A stretch of DNA of 64,000 nt, from the NCBI RefSeq assembly GCF_019599275.1, contig NZ_JAHZTD010000002.1, positions 992,001 to 1,056,000 of the forward strand, in the 5' to 3' direction. The notes under the pieces were generated by a model that did no database searches, was not told where the DNA came from, and saw nothing but the letters and a program-made list of their open reading frames with translations. Shown here one piece after another: positions 35,032 to 43,952 of this stretch. Made by a program: the position numbers and the translations under genes. Source of the DNA: Hymenobacter sp. HSC-4F20 (GTDB lineage Bacteria > Bacteroidota > Bacteroidia > Cytophagales > Hymenobacteraceae). How positions within the stretch are numbered: position 1 is the stretch's first letter; each line of letters begins with the position of its first letter.

Positions 35032-35556
35032 ATGCCTACCTACTCGCTTCCTCTGCTAGTACTGGCTGGCGTAAGTGTTTCCTCGGTCAGCAGCTACGGG
35101 CAAGGTGCTGCTTCTGACAAGCAGACCGTGAGCAAAATTGCTGAGCCTCTGTATATCATAAACTCGCATATCATTGGCAATGGGCTTGTCGCGCAGCTTA
35201 ATCCGGCAGATATTACCAAAGTTGTTGTGTATAAGCCAGGTAGCACCCCTGGTTCAGTAGGCACTCTGGCATCAACGGGCATTCTGGCGTTAAGCTATAC
35301 TGGATGGGTTGCCAGCAGGTCGTTTGCTAAAATCGGCCGAATGCATGGCGTACGGAGGCCATTTCGCGTGGTACTTAATGGCACTCCACTTAACGATGAG
35401 CAGATAGCAACTCTGCGTATTGCTCCTCAAGCCATTGGCCGCCTACAAGTTACTCCAGCTACCTCCGAAACCGCAGAAACAACTATTAGTATTCAGCTTG
35501 CTGAAGCCCCGACCAGTTCTCAGAGCCGACCGCCGGGCTCCATTATGATTCGCTAA
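35032..35556 (+). CDS. Secreted protein with TonB-receptor plug-like segment
   Basis: A 174-residue protein with a signal peptide (YSLPLLVLAGVSVSSVSSYG). The mature part contains PLYIINSHIIGNG, LNPADITKVVVYKPGSTP and GVRRPFRVVLNGTPL. The words LYIINS... and NPADITKVVVYK resemble the plug domain of TonB-dependent receptors, where a named variable and a DIxxIxVLK phrase occur, but there is no barrel. It is AT-richer than its neighbours. Function unknown. Confidence 0.55.
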   Translation: MPTYSLPLLVLAGVSVSSVSSYGQGAASDKQTVSKIAEPLYIINSHIIGNGLVAQLNPADITKVVVYKPGSTPGSVGTLASTGILALSYTGWVASRSFAKIGRMHGVRRPFRVVLNGTPLNDEQIATLRIAPQAIGRLQVTPATSETAETTISIQLAEAPTSSQSRPPGSIMIR

Positions 35557-35630
35557 GCGGCACAAACGAATTCTGCATGGCGCTGGCGAGCCCAGAACAG
35601 CTAGCAGTGACTAGGCAAAACCCGGAGACC

Positions 35631-37040
35631 TTATTTCTCAAACGGCCAGCGCTTTAGCCGCCGGCTCCAGAGCAGGAACACCACTACCCCCAGGCCCATC
35701 ATAAGTAAGGCGGACAGCTGAAACGGCAAGAAAACCGCAGTGGCATCGGTAAGCTGGAGCCTTACTCCATCCTGAATGCTGAAAAACACCCAGAGCCAGA
35801 CGGCTACGGCTACTAGCACGGGTAGCGGGTAGAGCGGCATCCGGAAGGGCAGCCCCTCCGTGCCGCGCCGACGCCGCAAGAGCACCAGCCCCACGGCTTG
35901 GCCTACAAACTGCACCAGAATGCGCATGGCCAGAATGGCACTGATGACCTCGCCCAGCTTAAAGAGCAGGCTGAACACAAACCCTACCCCGCCCAGCAGC
36001 AGCAACGATACGTGCGGAAAGTGCTTGGTAGGATGGGTACGGGCAAACACAGGCAGAAACTCCCCATCGGCGGCGGCGGCATACGGAATGCGCGAGTAGC
36101 CCAGCAGCACGGCAAACAGCGAAGCAAACGCTACCCACAGCACCAGCGCCGTAGCCGCTTTGGCCGCCGTAGCTCCGTAAATGCGCTCCACAAAGGTGCT
36201 GACGATGAACTCCGAACGGCTGGCCTCAGCCCAGGGTATCACCGAGCCCACGCTCCAGTTGAGCAGCAGGTAGAGGGCCATAATGCCCAGAATGCTCAGG
36301 AAAATGCTGCGCGGGATACTCTTGTGGGGCTCCTGCACTTCGCCGCCCAAGTGGCAGACGTTGTAGTAGCCCAGGTAGCTGTAGATGGTTTTGACGGTAG
36401 CCTGCCCCATAGCTGCCGAGAGCAGCACCCCAGGCAGCGCGCCTAGGCCCCCCGCCGGCAGCCAGGCTACCGGATGCGTGGCGTGGGTAACGCCCCCCAG
36501 AATCAGCCAGCCCATCAGGCCCAGCACGCCCAGCCACAGCAGCACGCCCAGCCGCCCGATGTCCTCAATTTTCCGATACAACAAGGCCAGCAGCAGCAAT
36601 ACCACCGTGCCCGATACCAGTTTTGGGTGCCACCACTCGGTAAGCGGTACGAGGTAGCCGAAATACTGCGCAAACCCGATGGCCCCGGAAGCTACTACCA
36701 GCGGCGCTTGCACCAACGTTTGCCACACGTACAGAAACGACATCAGGCGGCCCCACTTCTGCTCCCCGTAAGCCAGCTTCAGAAATCGGTAGGAACCGCC
36801 CGCTTCGGGGTAGGCAGCGCCCAGCTCGCTCCAGATCAAGCCATCAACCAAGCTTAGGGCTGCCCCTACCACCCACGCCAGCAAGAAGTTCGGCCCCATA
36901 AACCCCATCACCAACGGCAGCGTCACGAAAGGCCCAATGCCTACCATGTCAATCATGTTGAGGGCTGTGGCTTGTAGTAAGCCCAGCCGCCGATGCAGGG
37001 TAGGCGCAGAACCAGAAGCTGAGGGGGTAGGGTGAGCCAT
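35631..37040 (-). CDS. APC family amino acid permease
   Basis: A 469-residue membrane transporter with about 12 helices. The family signature in helix 1 is LNMIDMVGIGPFVTLPLV, followed by GALSLVDGLIWSELGAAYPEAGGSYRF in helix 2 and 3. The later NVCHLGGEVQEPHKSIPR is typical of the amino acid/polyamine/organocation superfamily. ATG 37040 (MAHPTPSASG) was preferred, since the 45 extra residues upstream to 37175 look non-coding. Substrate not inferable. Confidence 0.9.
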   Translation of the reverse strand: MAHPTPSASGSAPTLHRRLGLLQATALNMIDMVGIGPFVTLPLVMGFMGPNFLLAWVVGAALSLVDGLIWSELGAAYPEAGGSYRFLKLAYGEQKWGRLMSFLYVWQTLVQAPLVVASGAIGFAQYFGYLVPLTEWWHPKLVSGTVVLLLLALLYRKIEDIGRLGVLLWLGVLGLMGWLILGGVTHATHPVAWLPAGGLGALPGVLLSAAMGQATVKTIYSYLGYYNVCHLGGEVQEPHKSIPRSIFLSILGIMALYLLLNWSVGSVIPWAEASRSEFIVSTFVERIYGATAAKAATALVLWVAFASLFAVLLGYSRIPYAAAADGEFLPVFARTHPTKHFPHVSLLLLGGVGFVFSLLFKLGEVISAILAMRILVQFVGQAVGLVLLRRRRGTEGLPFRMPLYPLPVLVAVAVWLWVFFSIQDGVRLQLTDATAVFLPFQLSALLMMGLGVVVFLLWSRRLKRWPFEK

Positions 37041-37475
37041 AGAAAGCGGTTTGAAGCTGTACAAGCCGCAACAGCCCGGAATGTTCAGGAGGGGGAGGGG
37101 CCGGCAGTACGCTACCAGCACTTCCGAAGCCAGCCAACCTCCGTTTGGCTGGCTTCGTACCACCAACTCGTTCATGCTCCTACCAAGCTACCACGGCTAG
37201 CCTCTTACGCACCTGTTACTGCGGCAGCCAAGCACCGGCCGCTAAGCTCCACAGAAGCAGCCGGGCAGCACTGTCAGTCACTTGCCTTTGCCTGCTTCCG
37301 GGCTTGTTGTTGGCTGGGTTTGCCGGCCGGCCGGGGGTAGCAGACATCGGAAATAAACGCATCTTCGCAGCTACCGGGGCGGTACTAAGGGGCCTAAAAC
37401 AGGTCTGATACCGGCTTGGTGCGGCTTACACCCCTCACCGCTTCTACTTCCTACCGACCGCCTCATATCCTTCGT
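37041..37475. other. Gene-free divergent region with a 13-bp hairpin
   Basis: Between the permease (minus) and the CDF transporter (plus) no gene is supported. At 37125-37157 the arms CGAAGCCAGCCAA and TTGGCTGGCTTCG form a perfect stem with a seven-base loop, without a T run. Its place about 85 bases before the permease start could suit an operator or mRNA structure; this is inference. Confidence 0.5.
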
Positions 37476-38435
37476 ATGGCATCACACTCCTCTTCCAAAA
37501 TAGCTATTTACGGTGCCATCGGAGCCAACGTCGCCATTGCCATCAGCAAGTTTGTAGCGGCTTTTTTCACGGGTAGCTCGGCCATGCTCTCGGAGGGCAT
37601 CCACTCCCTCGTGGATAGCGGCAACGGGCTGCTGATTTTGTTTGGGGTGCACCAGGCGGAAAAGCCTGCTGACGCCCGCTACCCCTTCGGCCGCAGCAAG
37701 GAGCTGTATTTCTGGTCCCTGATTGTGGCCATTCTGGTTTTCTCGGTGGGCGGCGGCATGTCGTTTTATGAAGGAGTAGAGCACCTGAAGCACCCCGCTC
37801 CCATCACCGACCCTACCTGGAACTACGTGGTGCTAGGCCTCTCGCTGGTATTTGAGGGCATTTCCTTCTTTCTGGCTTTTCGTGAGTTCAACAAAAGCCG
37901 CGGCGACGCGGGTTTCTGGGCAACACTAGGGCGCAGCAAAGACCCCTCGGTTTTCGCTATTCTGATGGAAGACCTGGCTGCCTTGCTGGGCCTGGTTATT
38001 GCCCTAGGCGGGGTGTATTTCGGCCACATGCTCGACAACCCGTATTTCGACGGCGGGGCCTCCATCTGCATTGGCCTTCTGCTCGTATCGGTGGCCATCT
38101 TTCTGATTTACAAGACCAAGGGCTTGCTAGTGGGCCAAGGAGTAGAGGAAGAAACCCTGGATGCCCTGGAAGCCCTGGCCCGCCAGCAGCGCGGGGTAGA
38201 GCAGGTACGCCGCCCCCTGACCATGTACCTGGGCCCCCAGGACGTAGTACTGGCCCTGGATGTGGAGTTTCACGACCATCTTTCCGCCATTGAAGTCGAA
38301 AAAACCGTAGACGAGCTTCAAGATACCATCCGGGCCAACCACCCGGAATTCAAACGCATCTTCATTGAGGCGAAGGGCCTGTCTGGTAAGCAACGAAACC
38401 CGCTCGCCCCGGACCCTACTTCGCCCCAGATCTAA
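37476..38435 (+). CDS. Cation diffusion facilitator family transporter
   Basis: A 319-residue inner-membrane metal exporter with six helices and a cytoplasmic C-terminal domain. Helix 1 to 2 reads AIYGAIGANVAIAISKF and SSAMLSEGIHSLVDSGNGLL; the HSLVD block carries the metal-site His and Asp. The loop DARYPFGRSKELYFWSL is typical of the CzcD/ZitB family. The last 90 residues are the ferredoxin-like domain. ATG 37476 was chosen since the 20 residues upstream are unlike the family. Likely zinc or a related divalent metal. Confidence 0.92.
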   Translation: MASHSSSKIAIYGAIGANVAIAISKFVAAFFTGSSAMLSEGIHSLVDSGNGLLILFGVHQAEKPADARYPFGRSKELYFWSLIVAILVFSVGGGMSFYEGVEHLKHPAPITDPTWNYVVLGLSLVFEGISFFLAFREFNKSRGDAGFWATLGRSKDPSVFAILMEDLAALLGLVIALGGVYFGHMLDNPYFDGGASICIGLLLVSVAIFLIYKTKGLLVGQGVEEETLDALEALARQQRGVEQVRRPLTMYLGPQDVVLALDVEFHDHLSAIEVEKTVDELQDTIRANHPEFKRIFIEAKGLSGKQRNPLAPDPTSPQI

Positions 38436-38490
38436 GCCTGTTCTCAGCCTGGCTCCGGCCAGGCTGCTCTTGTCCATTTATTCCTGCGCT

Positions 38491-39690
38491 ATGACAAAAA
38501 ACTTCTTCGCTACCTCTCCCTTTCAATCATTCTGGATGGCGGGCTTTGAATGCACCGACCAACAGAATGCCTTTGGCAACCGCGTTGATTTCCTGACTCT
38601 TACGGGGCACCTGCAGCTCCTTGAAGACGATTACCAAGCCGTACAGTCTTTCAACATGAGCACCGTGCGCGAAGGTATCCGCTGGAGCCAGGTGGAGCGC
38701 ACACCCTACCACTACGACTGGAGCACGGTGCAGGTGCTGCTCGATGCTGGTCGGCGCCAGGGCATCCAGCAGATCTGGGACCTGTGCCACTTCGGGTACC
38801 CCGATGACCTGACGCCGCTGCACCCCATGTTTGCGCGGCGCTTTGCCCACCTGTGCCGGGCCTTCGTGGAGTTCTACCGCAGCCAGCGCCCCGACGACGT
38901 ACTGATTGTAACGCCCATCAATGAGGTAAGCTTCATGAGTTGGCTGGGCGGTGATGTGCGCGGCACCTCGCCCTACTGCGTAGGCCAGGGCTGGGAAGTG
39001 AAGCGCGGCCTGATGCGAGCCTACATTGAGGGAGTGGCCGCCCTGCGCGAGGCCGACCCCGGCATTCGGATTCTGACCACTGAGCCCCTAATTAACATTG
39101 TACCGCGCCACGGAGCCGGACCGGCCGAAACGCGCCGGGCCAAGGAGTTTCATAACAACCAGTTCCAGAGCGTGGATATGCTGGCCGGGCGCCTGTGTCC
39201 CGACCTGGGCGGGCGGCCTGAGTACCTGGATTTGCTGGGCTTCAACTTTTACTACGACAACCAGTGGCAGCTGGATCCGCACCACATTCTGCCCTGGGCC
39301 AACGACGACCACGACCCCCGTTTCCGGCCCCTGAGCCACTTGCTGAAGCAGGCCTACCGCCGCTACGGCCGGCCGGTGGTGCTTACCGAAACCAGCCACC
39401 CTGGCCAGGACCGCCCCCTCTGGCTGAAAATGATAGCCCATGAGGCCGTGCGCGCCATCAAAGCCGGTGTTCCGCTGCTGGGCGTGTGCCTCTACCCCAT
39501 CGTCGACCGCCCCGACTGGGACCACCTCACGCCCTGGCACCGCGCTGGCCTCTGGGATGCCGACCTTACCCAGCCCGCCCCCGGCCTCACGCGCGTACTG
39601 CATGAGGAGTCAGCGGAGGCGCTGGCCCGCGCGCAGTACGCCGTGGCCCAGGTGCTGCCGCAGCCGGCCGAGCTGTTTTCCCTTTCCTAA
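38491..39690 (+). CDS. Glycoside hydrolase family 1-like protein
   Basis: A 399-residue TIM-barrel protein of clan GH-A. It starts with FQSFWMAGFECTDQQ and carries VREGIRWSQVERTPYHYDW as in GH1 enzymes. The acid/base Glu is likely in VTPINEVSF and the nucleophile Glu in VVLTETSHPG. No signal peptide is present, so it is cytoplasmic. It lacks the usual TENG ending of true beta-glucosidases. The next gene, PLD-like, begins 12 bases later, so they are likely cotranscribed. Substrate unknown. Confidence 0.78.
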   Translation: MTKNFFATSPFQSFWMAGFECTDQQNAFGNRVDFLTLTGHLQLLEDDYQAVQSFNMSTVREGIRWSQVERTPYHYDWSTVQVLLDAGRRQGIQQIWDLCHFGYPDDLTPLHPMFARRFAHLCRAFVEFYRSQRPDDVLIVTPINEVSFMSWLGGDVRGTSPYCVGQGWEVKRGLMRAYIEGVAALREADPGIRILTTEPLINIVPRHGAGPAETRRAKEFHNNQFQSVDMLAGRLCPDLGGRPEYLDLLGFNFYYDNQWQLDPHHILPWANDDHDPRFRPLSHLLKQAYRRYGRPVVLTETSHPGQDRPLWLKMIAHEAVRAIKAGVPLLGVCLYPIVDRPDWDHLTPWHRAGLWDADLTQPAPGLTRVLHEESAEALARAQYAVAQVLPQPAELFSLS

Positions 39691-39701
39691 CCCGATCCGC
39701 A

Positions 39702-40418
39702 ATGCCCGGCCGCCCTATCGCCGCCACTGACCTGCTCGAACAATTTCGTCAGGCTTTTGCGGATGTTACCCTCTCCCCCACCGAAGCCCGCCGGCTCCGC
39801 GACCGGCTGGCGGCGTTCACCCAGCACGGTGGCGACGTAGGGCGGCTGCGGCAGGCGGTATTCAACCTGGCTAAGGAACGGTTCAACACCTTCAAGGACA
39901 AGGCAGTAGTGGAGTGGCTGGAAGCGGCCAGCGTGCTGCTACCTACCCCCTCGGCGGCGCTACCGGTGGCCGAGCAGACGCAGGTATACTTCAGCCCGGG
40001 CGAGGAATGTGTAACGGCTATTCAGCAGTTTATTGCGGCAGCCCACCGCACCCTGGATGTGTGCGTGTTCACCGTGGCCGATGACCGCCTGACGTCTGCC
40101 CTACTGGCCGCTCACCACCGTGGCGTGCGCGTGCGCCTACTCACCGATAACGACAAGCTATTCGACCGGGGCTCCGATGTGCGCCAGCTCCACGGCGCGG
40201 GCATGGCCGTTCGCACCGACTGCACCGAGAACCATATGCACCACAAGTTTGCCGTAGCCGACCACCGCCTCGTGCTTACCGGCAGTTACAACTGGACCCG
40301 CTCAGCTGCGCGCTACAACCTGGAGAACCTGCTTATTACCCCGGAACTAGCTGTAGTTACCCGTTTCGCCGCGGAATTTGCGCGCCTGTGGGACACGCTG
40401 GCGGAGTTCAAGGGGTAG
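39702..40418 (+). CDS. Phospholipase D-like protein with a single HKD motif
   Basis: A 238-residue protein. Residues 1-90 form a helical domain with no match known to me (LSPTEARRLRDRLAAF, NLAKERFNTFKD). The C-terminal half is a PLD-like domain: QVYFSPGEECVTAI, TLDVCVFTVADDRL, and the HKD motif HHKFAVAD with LTGSYNWT. One HKD means a dimer must form the active site, as in the Nuc/mitochondrial cardiolipin hydrolase group. Nuclease or lipase activity cannot be told. It follows the GH1-like gene by 11 bases. Confidence 0.82.
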   Translation: MPGRPIAATDLLEQFRQAFADVTLSPTEARRLRDRLAAFTQHGGDVGRLRQAVFNLAKERFNTFKDKAVVEWLEAASVLLPTPSAALPVAEQTQVYFSPGEECVTAIQQFIAAAHRTLDVCVFTVADDRLTSALLAAHHRGVRVRLLTDNDKLFDRGSDVRQLHGAGMAVRTDCTENHMHHKFAVADHRLVLTGSYNWTRSAARYNLENLLITPELAVVTRFAAEFARLWDTLAEFKG

Positions 40419-40437
40419 CCGTTCCACTGCTAAGCAG

Positions 40438-40505
40438 CCGCCAGAAAAAAACCGACCCGCAGTCTAGCTGTACACGCTGGACTACGGGTCGGTTTTTCTT
40501 GGCGG
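40438..40505. terminator. Bidirectional terminator
   Basis: Arms AAAAACCGACCCG and CGGGTCGGTTTTT are flanked by a further GCCGCC/GGCGGC pairing. A and T runs on both sides serve the PLD-like gene on the plus strand and the PA14-ricin gene on the minus strand. Confidence 0.9.
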
Positions 40506-40517
40506 CAGGACGCTGCG

Positions 40518-42155
40518 CTACCGGGAAGCACCTTGCGGAGCAGTAGCCTCCGCGGAAGGCCGCCGGAGTATCAGGGGCTGCTTGGTAGTAACTGTGCCTA
40601 CGGTCAGGTTGAGGTTATAGTCGCCGGCGGGCAGGTCTGTGAAGTCCAGGGACTGGTGGTGCGGGCCCGAGGCCTGCTTGCGGTAGTCTGACACGCGCAC
40701 GGCCACGCCCCGCTCGTTGTAGAGCACCCAGCCCAGCGGCTTTTCCTCGCTCAGCTGGTAAGACATCTGTACTACCCCGTTCGAGGGGTTGGGGTACACG
40801 CTCATATGGTTGGCTCCTACGCCGGGCAGGCTCAGGGCGGCTGCTACGGGCGGAGCTTCGGCCGGGGCCACGGGCGTCAGCTTCCACTGCTGGTTTTCCT
40901 TGCCCGAGTAGCGCCACTGCTGCACCCCACCCTCAATAGAGTCTTTAGCCGAGAGGGCCTTGCGGCTGTGCTTGGCAATTACCTTGTAGTACCCGTCGCC
41001 AACCTCCTCAATGCGCCAGATCTGGTTGTTGCCGCTGTAAAACGACCAGAGGCTGAGCGGGGCGCCATTGGAGGTGGAGCTGCCCAACACCTCCAGCACC
41101 TTATTGCTGCCTTGCACCAGCAAGCGGTAAAATCCGTCGCCGGCCGTTTCAATTTTCCACTGGGTTGATTTCGCCTTGGCATCGGGCTGCAATATTCGGC
41201 TGGCGTAGCGTCCCTCGTCGGGTATTTCCAGGGCGGCGCCCGTGGTGCGGGCCGTGAGCACGTATACGCCGGGCACCAAAGGGGTAGGCGGGGTAGCCGC
41301 CGCGGCTGCCGCTTTGGCCTTCGCCGCTGCTTTGGCTGCTTTTTCATCGGCTTTGGCCTTGGCCGCCGCTACGGCCTCCGGGCTCGGAGCGGCTTTAGCT
41401 TTAGCCGTGGCGGCTGGCGCGGGAGCGGCCTTGGCTGGGGCCGGCTTGCCGGGAGTTGCTTTAGGAGCCGCAGCAGCGGCTTTGGGTGCAGCCGCGGTTT
41501 TGGCTACGGTGGCGGCTTTAGGTGCCACGGCCGCTTTGGCTACCGGCGCGGGCCGGGGGCCGGCGGGGTCAGGAGTAGTAGGCGAGCCCAGGGGGTAGAG
41601 GTTGCCCATGGGAATAAGCTGAGCGGCCTGGCCGGGAGGAGCCCACTGTAGCTGCAAGCCCGCTTCTCCCCCGCCATCGGCGTACTCCAGACGGATAGCC
41701 GTTTTTTCGCCCGCGGCCAGGCTGACCGTTGGGTCGAGTAGATTGGCTTTCTTGCCGTCCCAGGTATCCAGCACTTTCTTCCCGTCTACCCACAGCCGTA
41801 CCTCATCGGTGGTCTGCACCACAAACCGGTAGCGGCCAGTGGTAGGTGCGGCCAGCAGCCCTTCCCAGCGCACCGAGAAATTGTCGGTTGGCACACCAGG
41901 AGCGGGGGCAGCCACACCCCAGCGGAAATCAATGGCCGCATCGAGCCGCTGCAGGGCGGGGGCGCCGGCCAGCGTGCCGTTGGTGAAGTAGAAGCCCGTC
42001 AGGCCCGTTCCAAACCCTTGTACCGGCTTGGTGACCAACGCGGGATGGGTAAGGGCAGAAGCCCGGGGTGTGGAAGCAGGCGCCGGGGCCGCACTGACCA
42101 GCAGGCCGCTACCTAACCCCAGCCAAGCTACCGAACAAACTAGTAGATATCGCAC
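40518..42155 (-). CDS. Secreted PA14-ricin protein with T9SS C-terminal domain
   Basis: A protein of about 545 residues. After a signal peptide (RYLLVCSVAWLGLGSGLLVS) comes a PA14 domain (GLTGFYFTNGTLAG, WEGLLAAPTTGRYRF, VDGKKVLDTWDG), an Ala/Lys/Pro-rich linker of about 100 residues, a ricin-type lectin domain (GVYVLTARTTGAALEIPDEG, three QxW-like turns such as NQQWKL) and a C-terminal sorting domain starting VYPNPSNG. PA14 and ricin suggest carbohydrate binding. I chose GTG 42155 as start because it gives a clean signal peptide; ATG 42224 is in frame upstream. Confidence 0.78.
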   Translation of the reverse strand: MRYLLVCSVAWLGLGSGLLVSAAPAPASTPRASALTHPALVTKPVQGFGTGLTGFYFTNGTLAGAPALQRLDAAIDFRWGVAAPAPGVPTDNFSVRWEGLLAAPTTGRYRFVVQTTDEVRLWVDGKKVLDTWDGKKANLLDPTVSLAAGEKTAIRLEYADGGGEAGLQLQWAPPGQAAQLIPMGNLYPLGSPTTPDPAGPRPAPVAKAAVAPKAATVAKTAAAPKAAAAAPKATPGKPAPAKAAPAPAATAKAKAAPSPEAVAAAKAKADEKAAKAAAKAKAAAAAATPPTPLVPGVYVLTARTTGAALEIPDEGRYASRILQPDAKAKSTQWKIETAGDGFYRLLVQGSNKVLEVLGSSTSNGAPLSLWSFYSGNNQIWRIEEVGDGYYKVIAKHSRKALSAKDSIEGGVQQWRYSGKENQQWKLTPVAPAEAPPVAAALSLPGVGANHMSVYPNPSNGVVQMSYQLSEEKPLGWVLYNERGVAVRVSDYRKQASGPHHQSLDFTDLPAGDYNLNLTVGTVTTKQPLILRRPSAEATAPQGASR

Positions 42156-42374
42156 TATATGGAGGCTTTGAATGAACAAATTGAAGGAAGCAAACCAGCA
42201 CAGCGAGGGCACGGACGATGCCACGTTTTTATACGTTTCCGGTTTTGTGCTATTCCACTAAGATAGACCTTTTCCGGCGGTATCTCCCCATCTCACTGCA
42301 GATCTGGTATTTTCGCTTCTGCACAGCGGTACAAATATCGAACTTTACCCCGTAGGTACCGCCCGACCCGACTG

Positions 42375-42382
42375 TATTTTTG
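42375..42382 (+). promoter_or_regulatory. Candidate -7 box of the methyltransferase gene
   Basis: TATTTTTG fits TAnnTTTG and lies 22 bases before ATG 42405. Confidence 0.4.
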
Positions 42383-42404
42383 TGTTTTCCTCATTTGCCT
42401 GCTA

Positions 42405-42896
42405 ATGGAAGCTGTTGCTTACCTCCCCTCCCCTCTTGGCACTTTAGCGCTACGCGGTACGGAAGCCGGCTTACAGGCCGCGCAGTTTGTGGCAGCCCCT
42501 GCGGCCTTGGGCACTTCGCTGGAAACAGTGCCTTCGTGTCTGCGGGAAGCATACCGGCAGCTGCGGGCCTATTTCGGGCGGGAGCTGCGGGAGTTCGACC
42601 TGCCCCTGGCCGTAAGCGCGGGCACGGAGTTTCAGCGTCGGGTGTGGGCTGCGCTGCCCTCGGTGGGCTACGGCCGCACGGCTTCCTACCTGGACCTAGC
42701 CCGCCAACTAGGCAACCCAGCGGCCGTGCGGGCCGTGGGCGCGGCCAACGGCCAGAACCCACTGACTATTATCTGGCCCTGTCACCGCATCATTGGGGCC
42801 GGCGGGCAGCTGACGGGCTACGCCGGGGGCCTGGACCGGAAACGGTGGCTGCTGGAGTTCGAGCGGCCGGTGGTGCAGGCGTCGTTGTTCGGCTAA
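42405..42896 (+). CDS. Methylated-DNA--[protein]-cysteine S-methyltransferase
   Basis: A 163-residue suicide repair protein that moves alkyl groups from O6-guanine to its own cysteine. The active site is IIWPCHRII with Cys126, and the helix-turn-helix precedes it (VGYGRTASYLDLARQLGN, AVRAVGAANGQNP). Length is typical of Ogt-type proteins without an Ada N-terminal domain. It converges with the esterase gene, whose stop lies eight bases away. Confidence 0.94.
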   Translation: MEAVAYLPSPLGTLALRGTEAGLQAAQFVAAPAALGTSLETVPSCLREAYRQLRAYFGRELREFDLPLAVSAGTEFQRRVWAALPSVGYGRTASYLDLARQLGNPAAVRAVGAANGQNPLTIIWPCHRIIGAGGQLTGYAGGLDRKRWLLEFERPVVQASLFG

Positions 42897-42903
42897 CCTC
42901 GGG

Positions 42904-43779
42904 CTAGGCCCCCACAAACGTCAGCAGCTCCCGGTAGATGACGTTGTGCTGCCAGTAGAGCTGTAGGACCATCGGAATATGCTGTTTGCCCGGCAACACG
43001 TGGTACTGCGGGGGGCGACCCAGCTGCGTGAGCTTCTGCCGGAACCGGGCGCTACTGCTGCTGATGGACGGATAAGTGTCGCCGCCTACAAACACCAGGT
43101 AGGGCGGGGTGCGGGCCGTAACGTGGTAGAGCGCCGACACCTCGCGCCACACCTGGGGCTGCCGCCCGAACGGAACCAGGTACTGCTCGTCGCCGGGGTA
43201 CTGCAGCTTCTGGAGATACTCCAGCATATCCAGCCCGGCCGGATCATCGAGGATGGCTCCCTTGATGGGATTTTCGGTCAGCCCCCGCCGCGTAAACAAC
43301 CGGTCGTCGGCCGTGAGCAGGGCGGCCAAGCCGGCTCCGGCCGAGTGCCCCATCACGAACAGCCGCTGCGGGTCGCCGCCGTACTGCCGGATGTGGGCTG
43401 CGGTCCAGTGTACGGCCCGGGCGCAGTCATCGGCCATCTGCGGCACACGCACCTGCGGGGCCAGGCGGTAGTTAATCACTACGGCTACTACGCCCTGCTT
43501 AGCCAGCCGCCGACCAATAAAGGAGTAGAAATTCTTATTGCCGCTGTTCCAGCTGCCACCATGAATAAATACCACCACGGGCCGTAGGCCAGGCCCCGCC
43601 GCTTTGGGCGCGTACACATCAAGGCGGTGGCGCTCGGGGCTATAGGCCGAGTCGGTGGCGGGCACGTAGGCTAAGCCGGCGGTGCGGCGGCTGGGGCGGG
43701 CGACGGCGTATTCGGAAGCCAGAGCCAGCAGCAGGCCGGCCAAGGTAGCGGGCAGAATCCGCAGGAAGAATGTGTGCAT
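42904..43779 (-). CDS. Secreted alpha/beta hydrolase (esterase/lipase-like)
   Basis: A 291-residue hydrolase with a signal peptide (FFLRILPATLAGLLLALASE). The oxyanion block is HGGSW (residues 73-77) and the nucleophile elbow GHSAG (Ser146), as in the hormone-sensitive lipase/kynurenine formamidase groups; the catalytic His is likely in PGKQHIPMV. ATG 43779 was chosen; the frame continues to 43923 but that part lies over the divergent promoter of the next gene. Substrate unknown. Confidence 0.86.
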   Translation of the reverse strand: MHTFFLRILPATLAGLLLALASEYAVARPSRRTAGLAYVPATDSAYSPERHRLDVYAPKAAGPGLRPVVVFIHGGSWNSGNKNFYSFIGRRLAKQGVVAVVINYRLAPQVRVPQMADDCARAVHWTAAHIRQYGGDPQRLFVMGHSAGAGLAALLTADDRLFTRRGLTENPIKGAILDDPAGLDMLEYLQKLQYPGDEQYLVPFGRQPQVWREVSALYHVTARTPPYLVFVGGDTYPSISSSSARFRQKLTQLGRPPQYHVLPGKQHIPMVLQLYWQHNVIYRELLTFVGA

Positions 43780-43871
43780 AGAGGCAGTGAAGGCCGGGAA
43801 CAGGTACGCATCCCGGCCAGCGGCCGGATTGCGGGGGGGCCGACCAGGCCAACGGCCGGATGCCAAGGAGG

Positions 43872-43904
43872 TTGCCATTCGTGTTCCGCGGCGTTTTATC
43901 TTTG
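43872..43904 (+). promoter_or_regulatory. Candidate promoter of the TPR gene
   Basis: TTG at 43872-43874, a 22-base spacer and TATCTTTG at 43897-43904 approximate TTTG-N19-TAnnTTTG. The start codon is 48 bases on. Confidence 0.5.
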
Positions 43905-43952
43905 ACTGTTCCCAGCGGCTCACTTTTCGCTGTTTCTGTTCGTTAGCCTTCT

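Noticed and set aside
37145..37408. Possible small membrane protein in the permease-CDF gap
   Set aside because: Composition is Ser/Cys/Arg-rich and it starts inside a hairpin; no coding support.
38491..40418. Defence system built on the PLD-like nuclease
   Set aside because: No helicase, sensor or mobile-element context is seen, and its partner is a metabolic-looking TIM barrel. Evidence is too thin to call it defence.
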